Shown here: piece after piece, positions 33,274 to 46,393 of the stretch
How positions within the stretch are numbered: position 1 is the stretch's first letter
Layout: each line of letters starts with the position of its first letter
Assembly: GCF_000400505.1 (NCBI RefSeq)
Contig: NZ_CM001857.1
Span: 4,200,068 to 4,264,067 of the forward strand
From: Musicola paradisiaca NCPPB 2511
GTDB lineage: Bacteria; Pseudomonadota; Gammaproteobacteria; Enterobacterales; Enterobacteriaceae
DNA length: 64,000 nt
Direction of reading: 5' to 3'
Translations under genes and position numbers: made by a program
The notes under the pieces: generated by a model
What the model was told of the DNA's origin: nothing
Databases searched by the model: none
What the model saw: the letters and a program-made list of their open reading frames with translations, nothing else

Positions 33274-34514
33274 CGGTTGCCTCCCGACGATGAGGCGCCC
33301 GGGCTTGCCGCCGATGGCTGACGTCTTTCAGACGGCGTATTTTGTGTCGGCGTATTTTGTGTCGGCGCATTTTGTGTCGACATAGTTCTACCCGATGCGT
33401 TCTGCGCGGGCGTTCCCGGCGCCGTTGCGGCACGAGCGGATGACTCCTGGGCCGGCGTATTCTGAGACGATGTCGTCGGATTCTGCGATGAACGGCTACG
33501 TCGTTCCTGAACGGCTGGCGCACTCCTGGCCGGCGGCGCGGGCGGCCCGACAAAATCCGGCGCCTGAGCCGGTGTTCCCGACGGCGCCGGCGGCCCCATA
33601 TCAGGCGAAGGCAGCACATGCGGCATCATCTGCATCAGGCGTTCGTTCGCCACCTTGTGCACATCGTCCGTCGGCAGCGCCACGCGGGAATTTTTGTCCA
33701 CGCCCCACATCAGCAATAAATAACGCAAGCGCTGCAGTTCCGCCGTCGGACGCGCGCGAATCACCGTATAGGCGCGCTGGGTATCCACTTTGACAGACGA
33801 AACGACCGCCACCGGATACCCTTCCGGAAAACGGCCTCCCAGACCGGAAGTCACCAGGACGTCGCCGACGCGGATGTCCGTATTGTTCGGCAAATGCTCC
33901 AGTTGCAGGTCTTCGGTACAACCGTTCCCGGCGGCGATCACACGAATATCGTTGCGTAACACCTGAATAGGCAAAGCATGGGACACATCGCAAATCAGCA
34001 ACACCCGGCTGGTGAACTGCCCCACGGCGATAACCTGCCCTACCACGCCTTTATCGCTGATGACCGGTTGCCCTTCATACACGCCCTCGGATGCGCCCTT
34101 ATCGATCACCACCTGATCGCTATAGGGATCGGTGCCGGACGATAACACCTGCGTTACCATCTTTTGCTCTTCCTGCCGCAGCGGCGATCCCAGCAATTCT
34201 CTTAAACGCACGTTTTCCTGACGAAACTGCCCAAGCAACTGTAGATCGCTGTTTTTCAACAGCAACTCCTGCCGCAAAGCAGCGTTTTCACGTACCAACT
34301 GTTCGCGGGAAGTCAACGTGGCGGACACATTGTCCAGTATCTGACGTGGGCCATTGGCCAGAAAATAGAACGGACTGACGGCCGTATCCATGTAGGTTCT
34401 GATTTTGACAAACGTACCGAGCCGACTGTCAGCAAAGATCATGACAATTGCGATAATGACAGTGAAAAAAAGGCGCAGTTGCAGGGAGGGGCCCCGGCTA
34501 AAAATCGGCTTCAT
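33270..34514 (-). CDS. mreC: MreC, rod-shape determining periplasmic protein
   Basis: Bitopic elongasome protein: a membrane helix at about 11-28, a coiled coil at about 65-110 and a beta-domain at about 115-270. The length is 414 residues versus 367 in E. coli. The excess is a low-complexity tail from about 300 rich in Pro, Ala, Ser, Thr, Gln and Asn, with repeated units such as [10 protein letters not shown] and SQNTP near residues 350-395. The core is normal, so only the tail is unusual. Confidence 0.94.
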   Translation of the reverse strand: MKPIFSRGPSLQLRLFFTVIIAIVMIFADSRLGTFVKIRTYMDTAVSPFYFLANGPRQILDNVSATLTSREQLVRENAALRQELLLKNSDLQLLGQFRQENVRLRELLGSPLRQEEQKMVTQVLSSGTDPYSDQVVIDKGASEGVYEGQPVISDKGVVGQVIAVGQFTSRVLLICDVSHALPIQVLRNDIRVIAAGNGCTEDLQLEHLPNNTDIRVGDVLVTSGLGGRFPEGYPVAVVSSVKVDTQRAYTVIRARPTAELQRLRYLLLMWGVDKNSRVALPTDDVHKVANERLMQMMPHVLPSPDMGPPAPSGTPAQAPDFVGPPAPPARSAPAVQERRSRSSQNPTTSSQNTPAQESSARAATAPGTPAQNASGRTMSTQNAPTQNTPTQNTPSERRQPSAASPGASSSGGNR

Positions 34515-34540
34515 AAAATTGCGTATTCCTCGACAATAAC

Positions 34541-34599
34541 AAAAAGGGGGCTACCACGCGGGATGAATACAGAACGCTTCATCCATACGGTTCCCCCTT
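34541..34599 (-). terminator. Terminator/attenuator between mreB and mreC
   Basis: Read on the minus strand, an outer stem AAGGGGG/CCCCCTT (34593-34599 with 34544-34550) encloses an inner stem around GGATGAA/TTCATCC, and the transcript then runs into TTTTT. It lies just after the mreB stop and should lower mreCD expression relative to mreB. Confidence 0.75.
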
Positions 34600-34615
34600 C
34601 TTTATTTTGGCTGGA

Positions 34616-35975
<1,360 letters not shown>

Positions 35976-37922
35976 TTAAACACACATTCTCGATGAATAT
36001 TTTTTCAGCGTCTCGCCCACCGGTTCGGAAGCGGCGAACCGATCGCCCTGCCCACCGAATACGCCTTTATCCAGCAGTGTATGCCACTCTTCCCGGGTTC
36101 TGACTCCGGTAGCGAATACCTGTGCTTTCGTACCCTTGCAAGCCTCAACCAAACTGGAGATAAACAGCTGGTTTTCCAGGCGCTTATCCAGACTGCGCAC
36201 CAACCCGGGATGCAGTTTGATGACATCCACCTGCAACGATTTGATATACGTAGTGCTGACCAGCGTCAGCCCGGCTTGCGTCACCGCCAGCCGACACCCC
36301 ATCCCAGTAATCATCCTGACAATCGGCCGCAACCGGCTGATGTACTGACAGACATCCGCCTCGGCCAACTCAAACAACAGCCGTTCGCGCTGCTTTTTCG
36401 GGCACTGTAGCAGTGTGTTGCGCAACCAGCGCAGGAAAGAGCGCTGTAAGAGGGAATCGACCGTAATCGAGAACGCCAGCACCGTCTGCGGCCAGATTCC
36501 GGTTAGGGCGATGGCGCGGTTAATCAATTGCCGATCATAGCTGGTCGTCAGGCCCAGTTGACGCACCAGCGGCATATACTCCGCCTCCAGCAGTTCCTGA
36601 GAACCATCAAAGATACGGCTGAACAATTCTCGGTGATGCACGTCGCCGTTGCGGGTAATCGCCGGTTTCTGATACAGACGAGGCCCGCCGCGTGATAACG
36701 TGTGCTCCAGCAACGTGCGCCACTTGACGCTGCCGCGGCCCTTCTCCGGCACCTGGCGGTCGTAGACGCACCAACCATTGCCGCCCTGCAACACCGCATT
36801 GCGAGTCGCATCCTCTACACAGTCCATCACCTGCTCGGTGGTTTGCCCGCTGCGATAGGCGCAGATACCGATGTGTACGATATCTTCGCGGTCGATAATC
36901 GGCGTAAAAGGCAGGATATCGATGGCCTTGACCAGTTGACTGGCGATATTGTCGGCCTCTTTGAGCGTCCGATGCGGCAGCAACACGGTAAAATCGCTGT
37001 GGTAATAACGGGCCAGCAAGGCCGACGGGTAACGCAGAACAAAGGTCGACAGCAGATTGATCAACGTATTGCGGTATTCGTCGATCACGCCGCCATAGCC
37101 GTGCATTTCCTGCAATGTGTCGAAATCGGGCAGACGGATCATCATCACTACGCCATGGGTACCCACATCTTCCGCATCTTCCAGTTGGGTGGCGAGTTGG
37201 TTTTCGAAAAACAGCCGGTTGTTAAGCCCGGTTTCTGCATCCTGCGCCGCAAAAGCACGGATCAATGTATCCACCCGGCTGCGCTCCTCCCGCGCGTCTA
37301 CCAGATCCGCCAGCAGTTGATCCAGGGCGCTGCTGGCACTGGCGGGCCATTCGTGCACGGAACCGTGCATGACGTTTTCGCGCTCGCCATACAAAATGCG
37401 CTTCGACCGGGCTTCCAGCTGTTCCTGGCCGGCGGTTTGTCGCCGCACCCAACGTACAGCATGAAACACCAGCAACGACATCACCAGAATCACTAAGAGA
37501 ACCGACAACGCGGATTTCAGATAACGCGGCGAGCCAAACAATGGATCGGCATAAGTGACTTGAATCTGCAGGTCGGTGTGATGCATCAAAGGTAATGTGG
37601 CGTGACGGTAAACCAGCGCATGGGCGCTATCGCCGTTTTGTACGTCCGGCAGGCGCAACAGATAGATACTGTCGTTTTCATCGCGCATATCCAGTTCGAT
37701 AATGCCTGCAGCCTTCATCACCGCAGGCAGCCAGAACTGTATCGCGCCAGGAGGCTGTACCAACAACGCCTGATCAATACTGGCGGCAACGCCTTTCAAC
37801 TGGTTATCCATGCGCTGCTGGCTGTAACTGACAACACTGAAAATACCGCTGACCAGCATCAGCGTAATGGCTAATGCCGTCAGTAATGTCATCAACATGG
37901 AAATCCTGGCAGTAAACCCCAT
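35976..37922 (-). CDS. csrD: CsrD, degenerate GGDEF-EAL regulator of CsrB/CsrC decay
   Basis: Membrane protein that targets the small RNAs CsrB and CsrC for RNase E, controlling the CsrA system. The 648 residues have two membrane helices bounding a periplasmic loop (about 8-30 and 133-155), a degenerate GGDEF domain in which the motif reads HSDFT, and a degenerate EAL domain where EAL reads ELF. Loss of both catalytic motifs is normal for CsrD and argues against c-di-GMP turnover. Confidence 0.94.
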   Translation of the reverse strand: MGFTARISMLMTLLTALAITLMLVSGIFSVVSYSQQRMDNQLKGVAASIDQALLVQPPGAIQFWLPAVMKAAGIIELDMRDENDSIYLLRLPDVQNGDSAHALVYRHATLPLMHHTDLQIQVTYADPLFGSPRYLKSALSVLLVILVMSLLVFHAVRWVRRQTAGQEQLEARSKRILYGERENVMHGSVHEWPASASSALDQLLADLVDAREERSRVDTLIRAFAAQDAETGLNNRLFFENQLATQLEDAEDVGTHGVVMMIRLPDFDTLQEMHGYGGVIDEYRNTLINLLSTFVLRYPSALLARYYHSDFTVLLPHRTLKEADNIASQLVKAIDILPFTPIIDREDIVHIGICAYRSGQTTEQVMDCVEDATRNAVLQGGNGWCVYDRQVPEKGRGSVKWRTLLEHTLSRGGPRLYQKPAITRNGDVHHRELFSRIFDGSQELLEAEYMPLVRQLGLTTSYDRQLINRAIALTGIWPQTVLAFSITVDSLLQRSFLRWLRNTLLQCPKKQRERLLFELAEADVCQYISRLRPIVRMITGMGCRLAVTQAGLTLVSTTYIKSLQVDVIKLHPGLVRSLDKRLENQLFISSLVEACKGTKAQVFATGVRTREEWHTLLDKGVFGGQGDRFAASEPVGETLKKYSSRMCV

Positions 37923-38062
37923 CCCTGCGTCCCAACCCTAATTCTGCGTATAGCAAATACAATATTGCTTGATGCGTTGTCTGTTCTTTGCGATTTATCA
38001 GTTCGCATACTACCTGTTACAAATATAGTCCCTAAATGATTTCCCTCTATTTTTAACCCCCG

Positions 38063-38070
38063 AAAGGAGG
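38063..38070 (+). promoter_or_regulatory. Shine-Dalgarno deciding the acuI start
   Basis: AAAGGAGG abuts ATG 38071 with no spacer but lies 6 bases before ATG 38077, so translation should start at the second ATG. Confidence 0.7.
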
Positions 38071-38076
38071 ATGTTT

Positions 38077-39057
38077 ATGCGGGCGCTGGTTCTTGAACAA
38101 CAGCAGGGTGTCACAACAGCAGCGGTGAACGATATCAATGTCGAACAATTGCCAGCCGGAAATGTGACCGTCAACGTGGCATGGTCCGGCATCAACTACA
38201 AAGATGCGCTGGCGATTACCGGCACAGGCAAGATTGTGCGCCAGTTTCCCATGGTGCCGGGTATCGACTTCGCGGGAACCGTCGCCAGCAGTGACAGCAG
38301 CGACTTCCAGCAAGGCCAACAGGTTATTCTTACCGGCTGGGGAGTGGGCGAAAATCACTGGGGTGGATTGGCCGAACAGGCGCGAGTCAGTAGTGATTGG
38401 CTGGTTTCCCTGCCGTCGGGGCTGAGCGCCCGTCAGGCGATGATCGTCGGAACCGCCGGGTTTACGGCGATGTTGTGCGTCATGGCGCTGGAAGACGGCG
38501 GAATCAAACCCGAAGACGGCGACATACTCGTTACCGGCGCCAGCGGTGGCGTAGGCAGCACCGCTGTCGCGTTATTGCACGCATTGGGCTACCGAGTGGT
38601 TGCCGTCAGCGGACGCGCGGACAACACCGACTACCTACGCAACCTTGGCGCCAACGACGTGCTGGACAGACAGGCCTTCAGCCAGAACGCGCGACCGCTG
38701 GAAAAACAGCGGTGGGCAGGGGCGATTGATACCGTCGGCGATAAGGTGCTGGCCACGCTGCTTGCGCAGATGAACTACGGATCTACCGTCGCGGCGTGTG
38801 GGCTGGCCGGCGGCGTGGCGCTGCCCACCACCGTCATGCCGTTCATTCTGCGCAATGTCCGTTTGCAGGGCGTCGATTCCGTTATGACGCCGCGGGATCG
38901 TCGCCAGCGGGCATGGCAACGCCTGGCGCAGCTGCTGCCAGCTTCATTTTACGAACAGGTCGCGCAGGAAATCGAACTGGAACAGGTTCCCGTCGCCGCC
39001 GCCGCGTTACTGGAAAATCGTGTAACCGGCCGCACACTGGTGCGCATCTCCGGCTAA
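38077..39057 (+). CDS. acuI: AcuI (YhdH), acryloyl-CoA reductase family
   Basis: Medium-chain dehydrogenase/reductase, zinc-independent quinone-oxidoreductase type. E. coli YhdH is an NADPH-dependent acryloyl-CoA reductase that protects against toxic acrylate. An N-terminal GroES-like domain with NYKDALAITG is followed by the Rossmann fold with TGASGGVGSTAVALL near 150 and SGRADNTDYLRNLGA. The length is 326 residues from ATG 38077. It is divergent from csrD, as in E. coli. Confidence 0.94.
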   Translation: MRALVLEQQQGVTTAAVNDINVEQLPAGNVTVNVAWSGINYKDALAITGTGKIVRQFPMVPGIDFAGTVASSDSSDFQQGQQVILTGWGVGENHWGGLAEQARVSSDWLVSLPSGLSARQAMIVGTAGFTAMLCVMALEDGGIKPEDGDILVTGASGGVGSTAVALLHALGYRVVAVSGRADNTDYLRNLGANDVLDRQAFSQNARPLEKQRWAGAIDTVGDKVLATLLAQMNYGSTVAACGLAGGVALPTTVMPFILRNVRLQGVDSVMTPRDRRQRAWQRLAQLLPASFYEQVAQEIELEQVPVAAAALLENRVTGRTLVRISG

Positions 39058-39087
39058 TTCGCCACTATTCGTCAGGGACTCGTCAGG

Positions 39088-39112
39088 GACAGCACACCGG
39101 CTGTCCTTGTTA
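39088..39112 (+). terminator. Hairpin after acuI
   Basis: 7-bp stem GGACAGC/GCTGTCC with a 6-nt loop followed by TTGTT, 30 bp after the acuI stop. Confidence 0.5.
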
Positions 39113-39267
39113 ACACTTGGTAAAAAAAGAACGTTTCCTCACCCTCTGCTTTCATCGCATACTGACGAACCGGTGTCTGCTGCCGTCGGGTGACGTCAGC
39201 ACGTTCAAAACCGCTCATCACTGAAAATCCCCGTAGCTCTCCATCCATAACCAGGCGGGAATTCATC

Positions 39268-40263
39268 ATGTACAAACATCGCAATCCTACTGAAGCCGAC
39301 ATCACGCCAGAGTCCCTGTTTCATCAACGTCGACGGATCCTGCAAGCATTGGGCATTACCGCAGCAACGCTCAGCTTGCCGGGCGCCGCCAGAGCCGACT
39401 TGCTCTCCTGGTTCAAGGGCGCGGCACCTCCGGCGCCGGGAAAGCCGCTCTCGTTTTCACAGCCCACAATGTGGCATCCGAATCTTCCGTTAACGCCAGA
39501 AGATAAGGTGACGGGGTACAACAATTTTTATGAGTTCGGTCTCGACAAGGCCGACCCGGCCGCCAACGCGGGTGGGCTGAAAACCGAAGGCTGGAAAATC
39601 CAGATCGACGGCGAAGTGGCGAAACCCATTACACTGGATATCGACGATATTCGCCGACGCTTCCCGCTGGAGGAGCGGATTTACCGTTTTCGCTGCGTCG
39701 AAGCCTGGTCGATGGTCATTCCCTGGGTGGGGTTTCCGCTGTCGCAATTAATTAAACACGTCGAACCAACCAGCAATGCCCGCTACGTCGCCTTCCAGAC
39801 CCTGCTCGATCCCGAACAAATGCCGGGGCAGAAAGACCGATTTATCGGCGGTGGCCTCGATTACCCCTACGTCGAAGGGTTGCGTATGGATGAAGCTTTG
39901 CATCCCCTGACGCTGCTGGCCGTCGGGGTCTACGGCAAAACGCTGCCGCCGCAAAACGGCGCGCCGATCCGGCTGGTTACGCCGTGGAAGTATGGCTTTA
40001 AAAACATCAAATCTATCGTTCATATCCGCTTAACCCGCGAGCAACCGCCATCAACCTGGAATCTCGCCGCCCCCAACGAATACGGTTTTTACGCCAACGT
40101 GAACCCGAACGTCGATCACCCCCGCTGGTCGCAAGCCAGCGAGCGCTTTATCGGATCCGGTGGATTGCTGAACGTTCAGCGCCAACCGACATTACTGTTC
40201 AACGGTTACGCCGATCAGGTGGCATCGCTCTATAACGGTATGGATTTGCGGGAAAATTTCTGA
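39268..40263 (+). CDS. msrP: MsrP (YedY), periplasmic methionine sulfoxide reductase catalytic subunit
   Basis: Molybdopterin-dependent enzyme that repairs oxidised methionine in periplasmic proteins. A twin-arginine signal (RRRILQALG at about 21-29, cleavage near ARA) precedes the sulfite-oxidase fold; the molybdenum-ligating cysteine lies in [14 protein letters not shown]. The length is 331 residues from ATG 39268, chosen by family length. msrQ begins directly after the stop. Confidence 0.95.
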   Translation: MYKHRNPTEADITPESLFHQRRRILQALGITAATLSLPGAARADLLSWFKGAAPPAPGKPLSFSQPTMWHPNLPLTPEDKVTGYNNFYEFGLDKADPAANAGGLKTEGWKIQIDGEVAKPITLDIDDIRRRFPLEERIYRFRCVEAWSMVIPWVGFPLSQLIKHVEPTSNARYVAFQTLLDPEQMPGQKDRFIGGGLDYPYVEGLRMDEALHPLTLLAVGVYGKTLPPQNGAPIRLVTPWKYGFKNIKSIVHIRLTREQPPSTWNLAAPNEYGFYANVNPNVDHPRWSQASERFIGSGGLLNVQRQPTLLFNGYADQVASLYNGMDLRENF

Positions 40264-40863
40264 ATGCGCTTGAACAACCGACATATCGTTATCCTGAAGG
40301 GACTGTTGCACCTGGCGGCGCTGTTACCGCTGGTGTGGCTGTTCATCGCCGTCAATCAAGGGGCGTTCAGTGCCGATCCGGCAAAAGACATACAGCATTT
40401 TACCGGCAGGATGGCGCTAAAGTTGCTGCTGGCCACGCTACTTGTCACTCCGCTGGCACGCTACGGCAAACAGCCGCTGTTGATTCGCTGCCGGCGTCTG
40501 CTCGGTCTCTGGTGTTTTGCCTGGGCTTGTCTGCATCTGCTCAGCTATGCGCTGCTGGAACTGGGGGTTGATCATCTCAATCTGCTGGGAAAAGAGATTG
40601 TTTCGCGGCCATATCTAACGCTGGGAATGACAAGTTGGTTGATCTTGCTGGCGCTTACGCTGACATCAACGCAGTCATCACAACGACGGTTAGGATCAGG
40701 CTGGCAAAAACTGCACAATCTGATTTATCTGGTCGCGATCCTCGCACCGATTCACTATCTTTGGTCGGTAAAATCGCTATCACCGTTACCGATTCTGTAT
40801 GCATTGTCCGCCGCCGTGTTGCTGTCTTTTCGTTACAAAAAGCTGCTGCGATGGCGAAAATAG
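40264..40863 (+). CDS. msrQ: MsrQ (YedZ), heme-containing membrane subunit
   Basis: 199-residue ferric-reductase-like membrane protein that passes electrons from the quinone pool to MsrP. About six hydrophobic segments are present with conserved histidines near WACLHLLSY and KLHNLIYLV that would bind heme b. Its ATG abuts the msrP stop codon (TGAATG), indicating coupling. Confidence 0.94.
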   Translation: MRLNNRHIVILKGLLHLAALLPLVWLFIAVNQGAFSADPAKDIQHFTGRMALKLLLATLLVTPLARYGKQPLLIRCRRLLGLWCFAWACLHLLSYALLELGVDHLNLLGKEIVSRPYLTLGMTSWLILLALTLTSTQSSQRRLGSGWQKLHNLIYLVAILAPIHYLWSVKSLSPLPILYALSAAVLLSFRYKKLLRWRK

Positions 40864-41100
40864 GCGGTATTTCCCCCAATCATCGAGCCTGTCTACCCGG
40901 CGCCGCGTAAATTTTTGTCAGCAACAGGTCTGATAACTCCGCAGATAAGACCAGTATTTAGCTGCCAATTGCTACGATATAGCTATAATGCCCAAGCATA
41001 CTTGTCCAAAACCGGCAAATTGCCTCGCCAAAGGGTGACAAACGATTAGCTTCGCGTTATGTTGTGCGCCACCAGGCTAATCGCGGGAGATAGCAGCACA

Positions 41101-41553
41101 ATGGCAGATAAGTTTCACATTTTGCTTCTGAATGGTCCGAACCTGAATCTGCTGGGCGCCCGCGAACCTGACAAGTATGGAAAGACGATGTTAGCGGAGA
41201 TCGTTAGCCAGTTGGAAAAGGATGCCCTGGCGATGAACGTGCAGTTATCTCATCTGCAATCCAATGCGGAACATGAGCTGATTGGCCGCATCCATCAGGC
41301 CCAAGGGAATACGGATTTCATTCTGATCAATCCGGCAGCCTTTACCCACACCAGTGTGGCGCTGCGGGATGCATTACTGGCTGTTGCCATCCCGTTTATC
41401 GAAATCCATCTGAGCAACGTGCACGCACGTGAACCTTTCCGGCAGCACTCCTACCTGTCCGACATCGCGACAGGCGTGATCTGCGGCCTGGGGTCAGAGG
41501 GTTATTACTATGGTTTACAGGCTGCGGTAAAACGCTTGTCTACATCCAATTAA
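41101..41553 (+). CDS. aroQ: AroQ, type II 3-dehydroquinate dehydratase
   Basis: Shikimate-pathway enzyme converting 3-dehydroquinate to 3-dehydroshikimate. The 150-residue protein has the type II signature [13 protein letters not shown] and the catalytic-loop region, plus [15 protein letters not shown] 41101 is used, with GGGAG upstream. E. coli K-12 relies on type I AroD instead; an aroQ before accBC is common in other enterobacteria. The 237 bp upstream should carry the promoter. Confidence 0.95.
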   Translation: MADKFHILLLNGPNLNLLGAREPDKYGKTMLAEIVSQLEKDALAMNVQLSHLQSNAEHELIGRIHQAQGNTDFILINPAAFTHTSVALRDALLAVAIPFIEIHLSNVHAREPFRQHSYLSDIATGVICGLGSEGYYYGLQAAVKRLSTSN

Positions 41554-41574
41554 CAAGAGTACGGAACCACATTC

Positions 41575-42027
41575 ATGGATATTCGTAAAATCAAGAAACT
41601 GATCGAACTGGTTGAAGAATCCGGCATTGCCGAACTGGAGATTTCTGAAGGCGAAGAGTCCGTGCGCATCAGCCGCGCACCGGTCGTCAGCAGCTATCCG
41701 GTCATGCAACAGGCTTACGCGCCGATGCCGCAGATTGCCGCTCCGGTTGCCGCCGCACCGGCAGCCGAATCCGCAGCGCCAGCCGCCATCAGCGGCCACG
41801 TGGTACGTTCTCCGATGGTAGGGACGTTCTATCGCACGCCGAGCCCCGATGCCAAAGCCTTCGTCGAAGTCGGCCAGCAGGTCAAAGTGGGCGACACCCT
41901 GTGCATCGTCGAAGCGATGAAAATGATGAACCAGATCGAAGCGGACAAAGCTGGCGTGGTGAAAGCCATTCTGGTCGAAAGCGGCCAGCCGGTTGAATTT
42001 GACGAGCCGTTGGTTGTCATCGAATAA
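41575..42027 (+). CDS. accB: AccB, biotin carboxyl carrier protein of acetyl-CoA carboxylase
   Basis: 150-residue BCCP subunit of the fatty-acid-initiating acetyl-CoA carboxylase. A Pro/Ala-rich linker (about 43-75) precedes the biotinyl domain with EAMKMMNQ, biotin attachment at Lys116. The thumb region characteristic of AccB is present ([15 protein letters not shown]). accC follows 11 bp downstream, the universal operon order. Confidence 0.97.
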   Translation: MDIRKIKKLIELVEESGIAELEISEGEESVRISRAPVVSSYPVMQQAYAPMPQIAAPVAAAPAAESAAPAAISGHVVRSPMVGTFYRTPSPDAKAFVEVGQQVKVGDTLCIVEAMKMMNQIEADKAGVVKAILVESGQPVEFDEPLVVIE

Positions 42028-42038
42028 CGAGGCTTACC

Positions 42039-43382
<1,344 letters not shown>

Positions 43383-43394
43383 TCTCTCTCCAAC

Positions 43395-43427
43395 AAGGGC
43401 CGGCCAACACCGGCCCTTGCTATTTTT
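43395..43427 (+). terminator. Terminator after accC
   Basis: 9-bp stem AAGGGCCGG/CCGGCCCTT with a 6-nt loop followed by GCTATTTTT, 12 bp after the accC stop. Confidence 0.8.
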
Positions 43428-43511
43428 AGCTGGGCAATTCGTTCACATGCCGTAAAATCCCCCGTCTTATAACGACCGACTTTTTCATGTCTGCTGGCTT
43501 TGGAATACATC

Positions 43512-43754
43512 ATGGATAAACGCTTTCTTCAGGCGCACCGTGAAGCACGCTGGGCGATGGGGCTCACCTTCGTTTATCTGGCGGCCTGGATCATCATGGC
43601 TTACCTGCCCGACAACCACCCCGGCCCAACCGGATTGCCGCACTGGTTCGAACTGGCCTGCCTGTGGCTGCCGCTGTCGTTTATCGGCCTGTGTTGGGTG
43701 ATGGTGCGCTGTATCTTCCGCGACATCAGCTTGGAGGATCACGATGCAAACTGA
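43512..43754 (+). CDS. yhdT: YhdT, small inner-membrane protein
   Basis: 80-residue DUF997 membrane protein with two hydrophobic segments (about 17-35 and 48-70) and a charged C-terminus. ATG 43512 gives MDKRFLQAHREARWAMG, matching E. coli YhdT. It overlaps panF by 11 bp, so it may assist or be coupled to PanF; the function is unknown. Confidence 0.92.
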   Translation: MDKRFLQAHREARWAMGLTFVYLAAWIIMAYLPDNHPGPTGLPHWFELACLWLPLSFIGLCWVMVRCIFRDISLEDHDAN

Positions 43755-45195
43755 TGTCATTTTGCCGCTTGTTGCGTACCTGATACTGGTATTTGGGCTA
43801 TCGATATACGCCTGGCGCCGCCGCCAGCAAGGCAACTTCCTGACCGAGTATTTCCTCGGCAACCGTTCGATGGGCGGCTTCGTGCTGGCAATGACGCTGA
43901 TCGGCACTTACGTCAGCGCCAGTTCTTTCATCGGCGGGCCCGGCGCGGCCTATAAATACGGCCTGGGATGGGTGCTGCTGGCGATGATCCAGGTACCCAC
44001 CATGCTGCTGTCCTTAGGCATTCTGGGTAAAAAATTCGCCATTCTGGCGCGACGTTATAACGCCATCACGCTGAACGATATGCTGTACGCCCGTTATGGC
44101 AGCAGGTTGCTGGTCTGGTTCGCCAGCCTGAGCCTGCTGGTGGCGTTCATCGGCGCTATGGCGGTGCAGTTCATCGGCGGCGCCCGCCTGCTGGAAACCG
44201 TCGCTCATGTGCCCTATAACGTCGGTTTACTGATTTTCGGCGTCACCATCGCGCTTTACACTGCATTCGGCGGTTTCCGGGCCAGCGTGCTGAACGATGC
44301 GCTACAAGGCATCGTGATGCTGATTGGCACGCTGCTGCTGCTGGTCGGCGTCATTCACGCCGCAGGCGGACTGCCCGAGGCGGTGAACAAGCTGGCGCAG
44401 ATCAATCCCGAGCTGGTCGATCCGCACGGCAGCGGCCAGACACTGTCCATGCCGTTCATGGCGTCGTTCTGGGTGCTGGTGTGCTTCGGGGTTATCGGCT
44501 TGCCGAATACCGCGGTGCGTTGTATTTCCTATCGCGACAGCAAAGCGCTGCACCGCGGCATCATGATCGGCACCATTGTCATCAGCGTACTGATGCTGGG
44601 CATGCATCTCTCCGGCGCGCTGGGGCGGGCCATTCTGCCCAATCTGACTATCCCGGATCAGGTGTTGCCGGAACTGATGATGACGGTACTGCCGCCGCTG
44701 GCTGCCGGGGTCTTCCTCGCTGCACCTACCGCCGCCATCATGTCGAATATCAATGCGCACCTGCTCCAGGCTTCAGCAAGCATCGTGAAAGATCTCTATC
44801 TGAGCGTCTATCCCCAGAAAGTGCACAATGAACGCTATATCCGCCACCTCTCTAGCCTCACCACCCTGCTGCTGGGATTGCTGGTGCTGCTGGCGTCATG
44901 GCGTCCGCCCGAGATGATTATTTGGCTCAACCTGCTGGCCTTCGGTGGCCTGGAAGCCGTTTTCCTGTGGCCGTTGGTGCTGGGGCTTTACTGGGAACGC
45001 GCCAACGCCGTCGGCGCGCTGAGCGCCATGATCGGCGGCGCCGGCAGCTATACGCTGCTGATCAGCATCACGCTGCCATTGGCCGGTTTTCATCCTATCG
45101 TCCCATCGCTGGCCATCAGCCTGGCGGCATTTCTGGTGGGCAATTCTTTCGGTCATCGCGTCGTCGACGCGGCGGCCTCTTCAACATCACATTAA
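43744..45195 (+). CDS. panF: PanF, sodium/pantothenate symporter
   Basis: SSS-family sodium symporter importing pantothenate, the precursor of coenzyme A. The 483 residues equal E. coli PanF. About 12-13 transmembrane helices are visible, with signature segments such as [22 protein letters not shown] and [19 protein letters not shown]. It sits in yhdT-panF-prmA, the E. coli order. Confidence 0.96.
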   Translation: MQTDVILPLVAYLILVFGLSIYAWRRRQQGNFLTEYFLGNRSMGGFVLAMTLIGTYVSASSFIGGPGAAYKYGLGWVLLAMIQVPTMLLSLGILGKKFAILARRYNAITLNDMLYARYGSRLLVWFASLSLLVAFIGAMAVQFIGGARLLETVAHVPYNVGLLIFGVTIALYTAFGGFRASVLNDALQGIVMLIGTLLLLVGVIHAAGGLPEAVNKLAQINPELVDPHGSGQTLSMPFMASFWVLVCFGVIGLPNTAVRCISYRDSKALHRGIMIGTIVISVLMLGMHLSGALGRAILPNLTIPDQVLPELMMTVLPPLAAGVFLAAPTAAIMSNINAHLLQASASIVKDLYLSVYPQKVHNERYIRHLSSLTTLLLGLLVLLASWRPPEMIIWLNLLAFGGLEAVFLWPLVLGLYWERANAVGALSAMIGGAGSYTLLISITLPLAGFHPIVPSLAISLAAFLVGNSFGHRVVDAAASSTSH

Positions 45196-45208
45196 AATCG
45201 AGGCTGCT

Positions 45209-46096
45209 ATGCCGTGGATTCAACTGAAAATCAACACATCCGGAACGCACGCAGAGCAACTGGGCGATGCGTTGTCTGACAGCGGCGCCGTGTCCGTCAC
45301 CTTTCAGGACACACACGACACGCCCGTTTTTGAACCGCTGCCGGGCGAAACCCGCCTATGGGGCGATACCGACGTTATCGGCCTGTACGACGCCGCTACC
45401 GATATGGCCGACGTGGTGGCCGAACTGGAGCAGCATCCACTGCTGGGCGCGGGTTTTCATCATAAAATCGAGCAGTTGGAAGACAAGGACTGGGAACGGG
45501 AATGGATGGACAACTTCCACCCGATGCAATTCGGCAAACGGCTGTGGATTTGTCCGAGCTGGCGTGAAATACCTGACCCGAACGCCGTCAACGTCATGCT
45601 TGATCCTGGGTTGGCGTTCGGCACCGGTACACACCCCACCACATCACTGTGCCTGCAATGGCTGGACGGGCTAGATCTGGCGGGCAAAACCGTCATCGAC
45701 TTCGGCTGCGGCTCCGGCATCCTCGCGATTGCCGCGCTGAAACTCGGCGCCGCGCGCGCTATCGGTATCGATATCGATCCGCAAGCCATTCAGGCCAGCC
45801 GCGACAATGCGCAACGTAACGGCGTTTCAGAACGCCTGGAGCTGTATCTGCCCAAAGACCAGCCTGCCGATCTCAGCGCCGATGTCGTGGTTGCCAATAT
45901 TCTGGCCGGCCCGTTGCGCGAACTGGCGCCGCTGATCAGCGCATTGCCGAAAGCGGGCGGCCATCTGGGGTTGTCCGGCGTTTTGGCGTCACAGGCGGAA
46001 GGCGTGGCCAAGGCATACGCCGACAAATTTCAGATCGATCCGGTGGCGGAAAAAGAAGAGTGGTGCCGCATCACCGGCGTGCGTAAACCCGTATAG
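45209..46096 (+). CDS. prmA: PrmA, ribosomal protein L11 methyltransferase
   Basis: SAM-dependent enzyme that trimethylates ribosomal protein L11. An N-terminal substrate-recognition domain (about 1-95) precedes the Rossmann methyltransferase domain with [14 protein letters not shown], the SAM motif [14 protein letters not shown] and [10 protein letters not shown]. The length is 295 residues. It is 13 bp downstream of panF. Confidence 0.96.
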   Translation: MPWIQLKINTSGTHAEQLGDALSDSGAVSVTFQDTHDTPVFEPLPGETRLWGDTDVIGLYDAATDMADVVAELEQHPLLGAGFHHKIEQLEDKDWEREWMDNFHPMQFGKRLWICPSWREIPDPNAVNVMLDPGLAFGTGTHPTTSLCLQWLDGLDLAGKTVIDFGCGSGILAIAALKLGAARAIGIDIDPQAIQASRDNAQRNGVSERLELYLPKDQPADLSADVVVANILAGPLRELAPLISALPKAGGHLGLSGVLASQAEGVAKAYADKFQIDPVAEKEEWCRITGVRKPV

Positions 46097-46304
46097 CCGA
46101 CGGCCTGAGCGGGACAGAACGCCCGTTCAGGCTCGCCATGCCGTGGTTTTATCGCACAACGAATGAGCAACAACCCCGAATTACGACGGATATTCCATTT
46201 GCCACGGTTGTTTACTGATTAAGCGGCAAAAAACTAACGATATGTAAATTAAGGAAAAATAAAATTCCCCGATCCGCAACACGGCATTTCATTGATCTGT
46301 TCGG

Positions 46305-46365
46305 CGCAATTGCTCAAAGTTTGGCCTTTCCTATCGCGTGAAAAATGCGTAATATACGCGCCCTT
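46305..46365 (+). promoter_or_regulatory. dusB-fis promoter
   Basis: The segment TGCTCAAAGTTTGGCC, the -10-like TAATAT at 46350-46355 and the GC-rich ACGCGCCC discriminator closely follow the E. coli dusB-fis promoter as I remember it. In E. coli this promoter is growth-rate and stringently controlled, with Fis and IHF sites; those sites were not mapped here. Confidence 0.75.
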
Positions 46366-46393
46366 GCAGGCACAGTATGGTCATTCTTTGTCT

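Noticed and set aside
35976..37922. CsrD as an active c-di-GMP enzyme
   Set aside because: Both catalytic motifs are degenerate (HSDFT and ELF), as in known CsrD.
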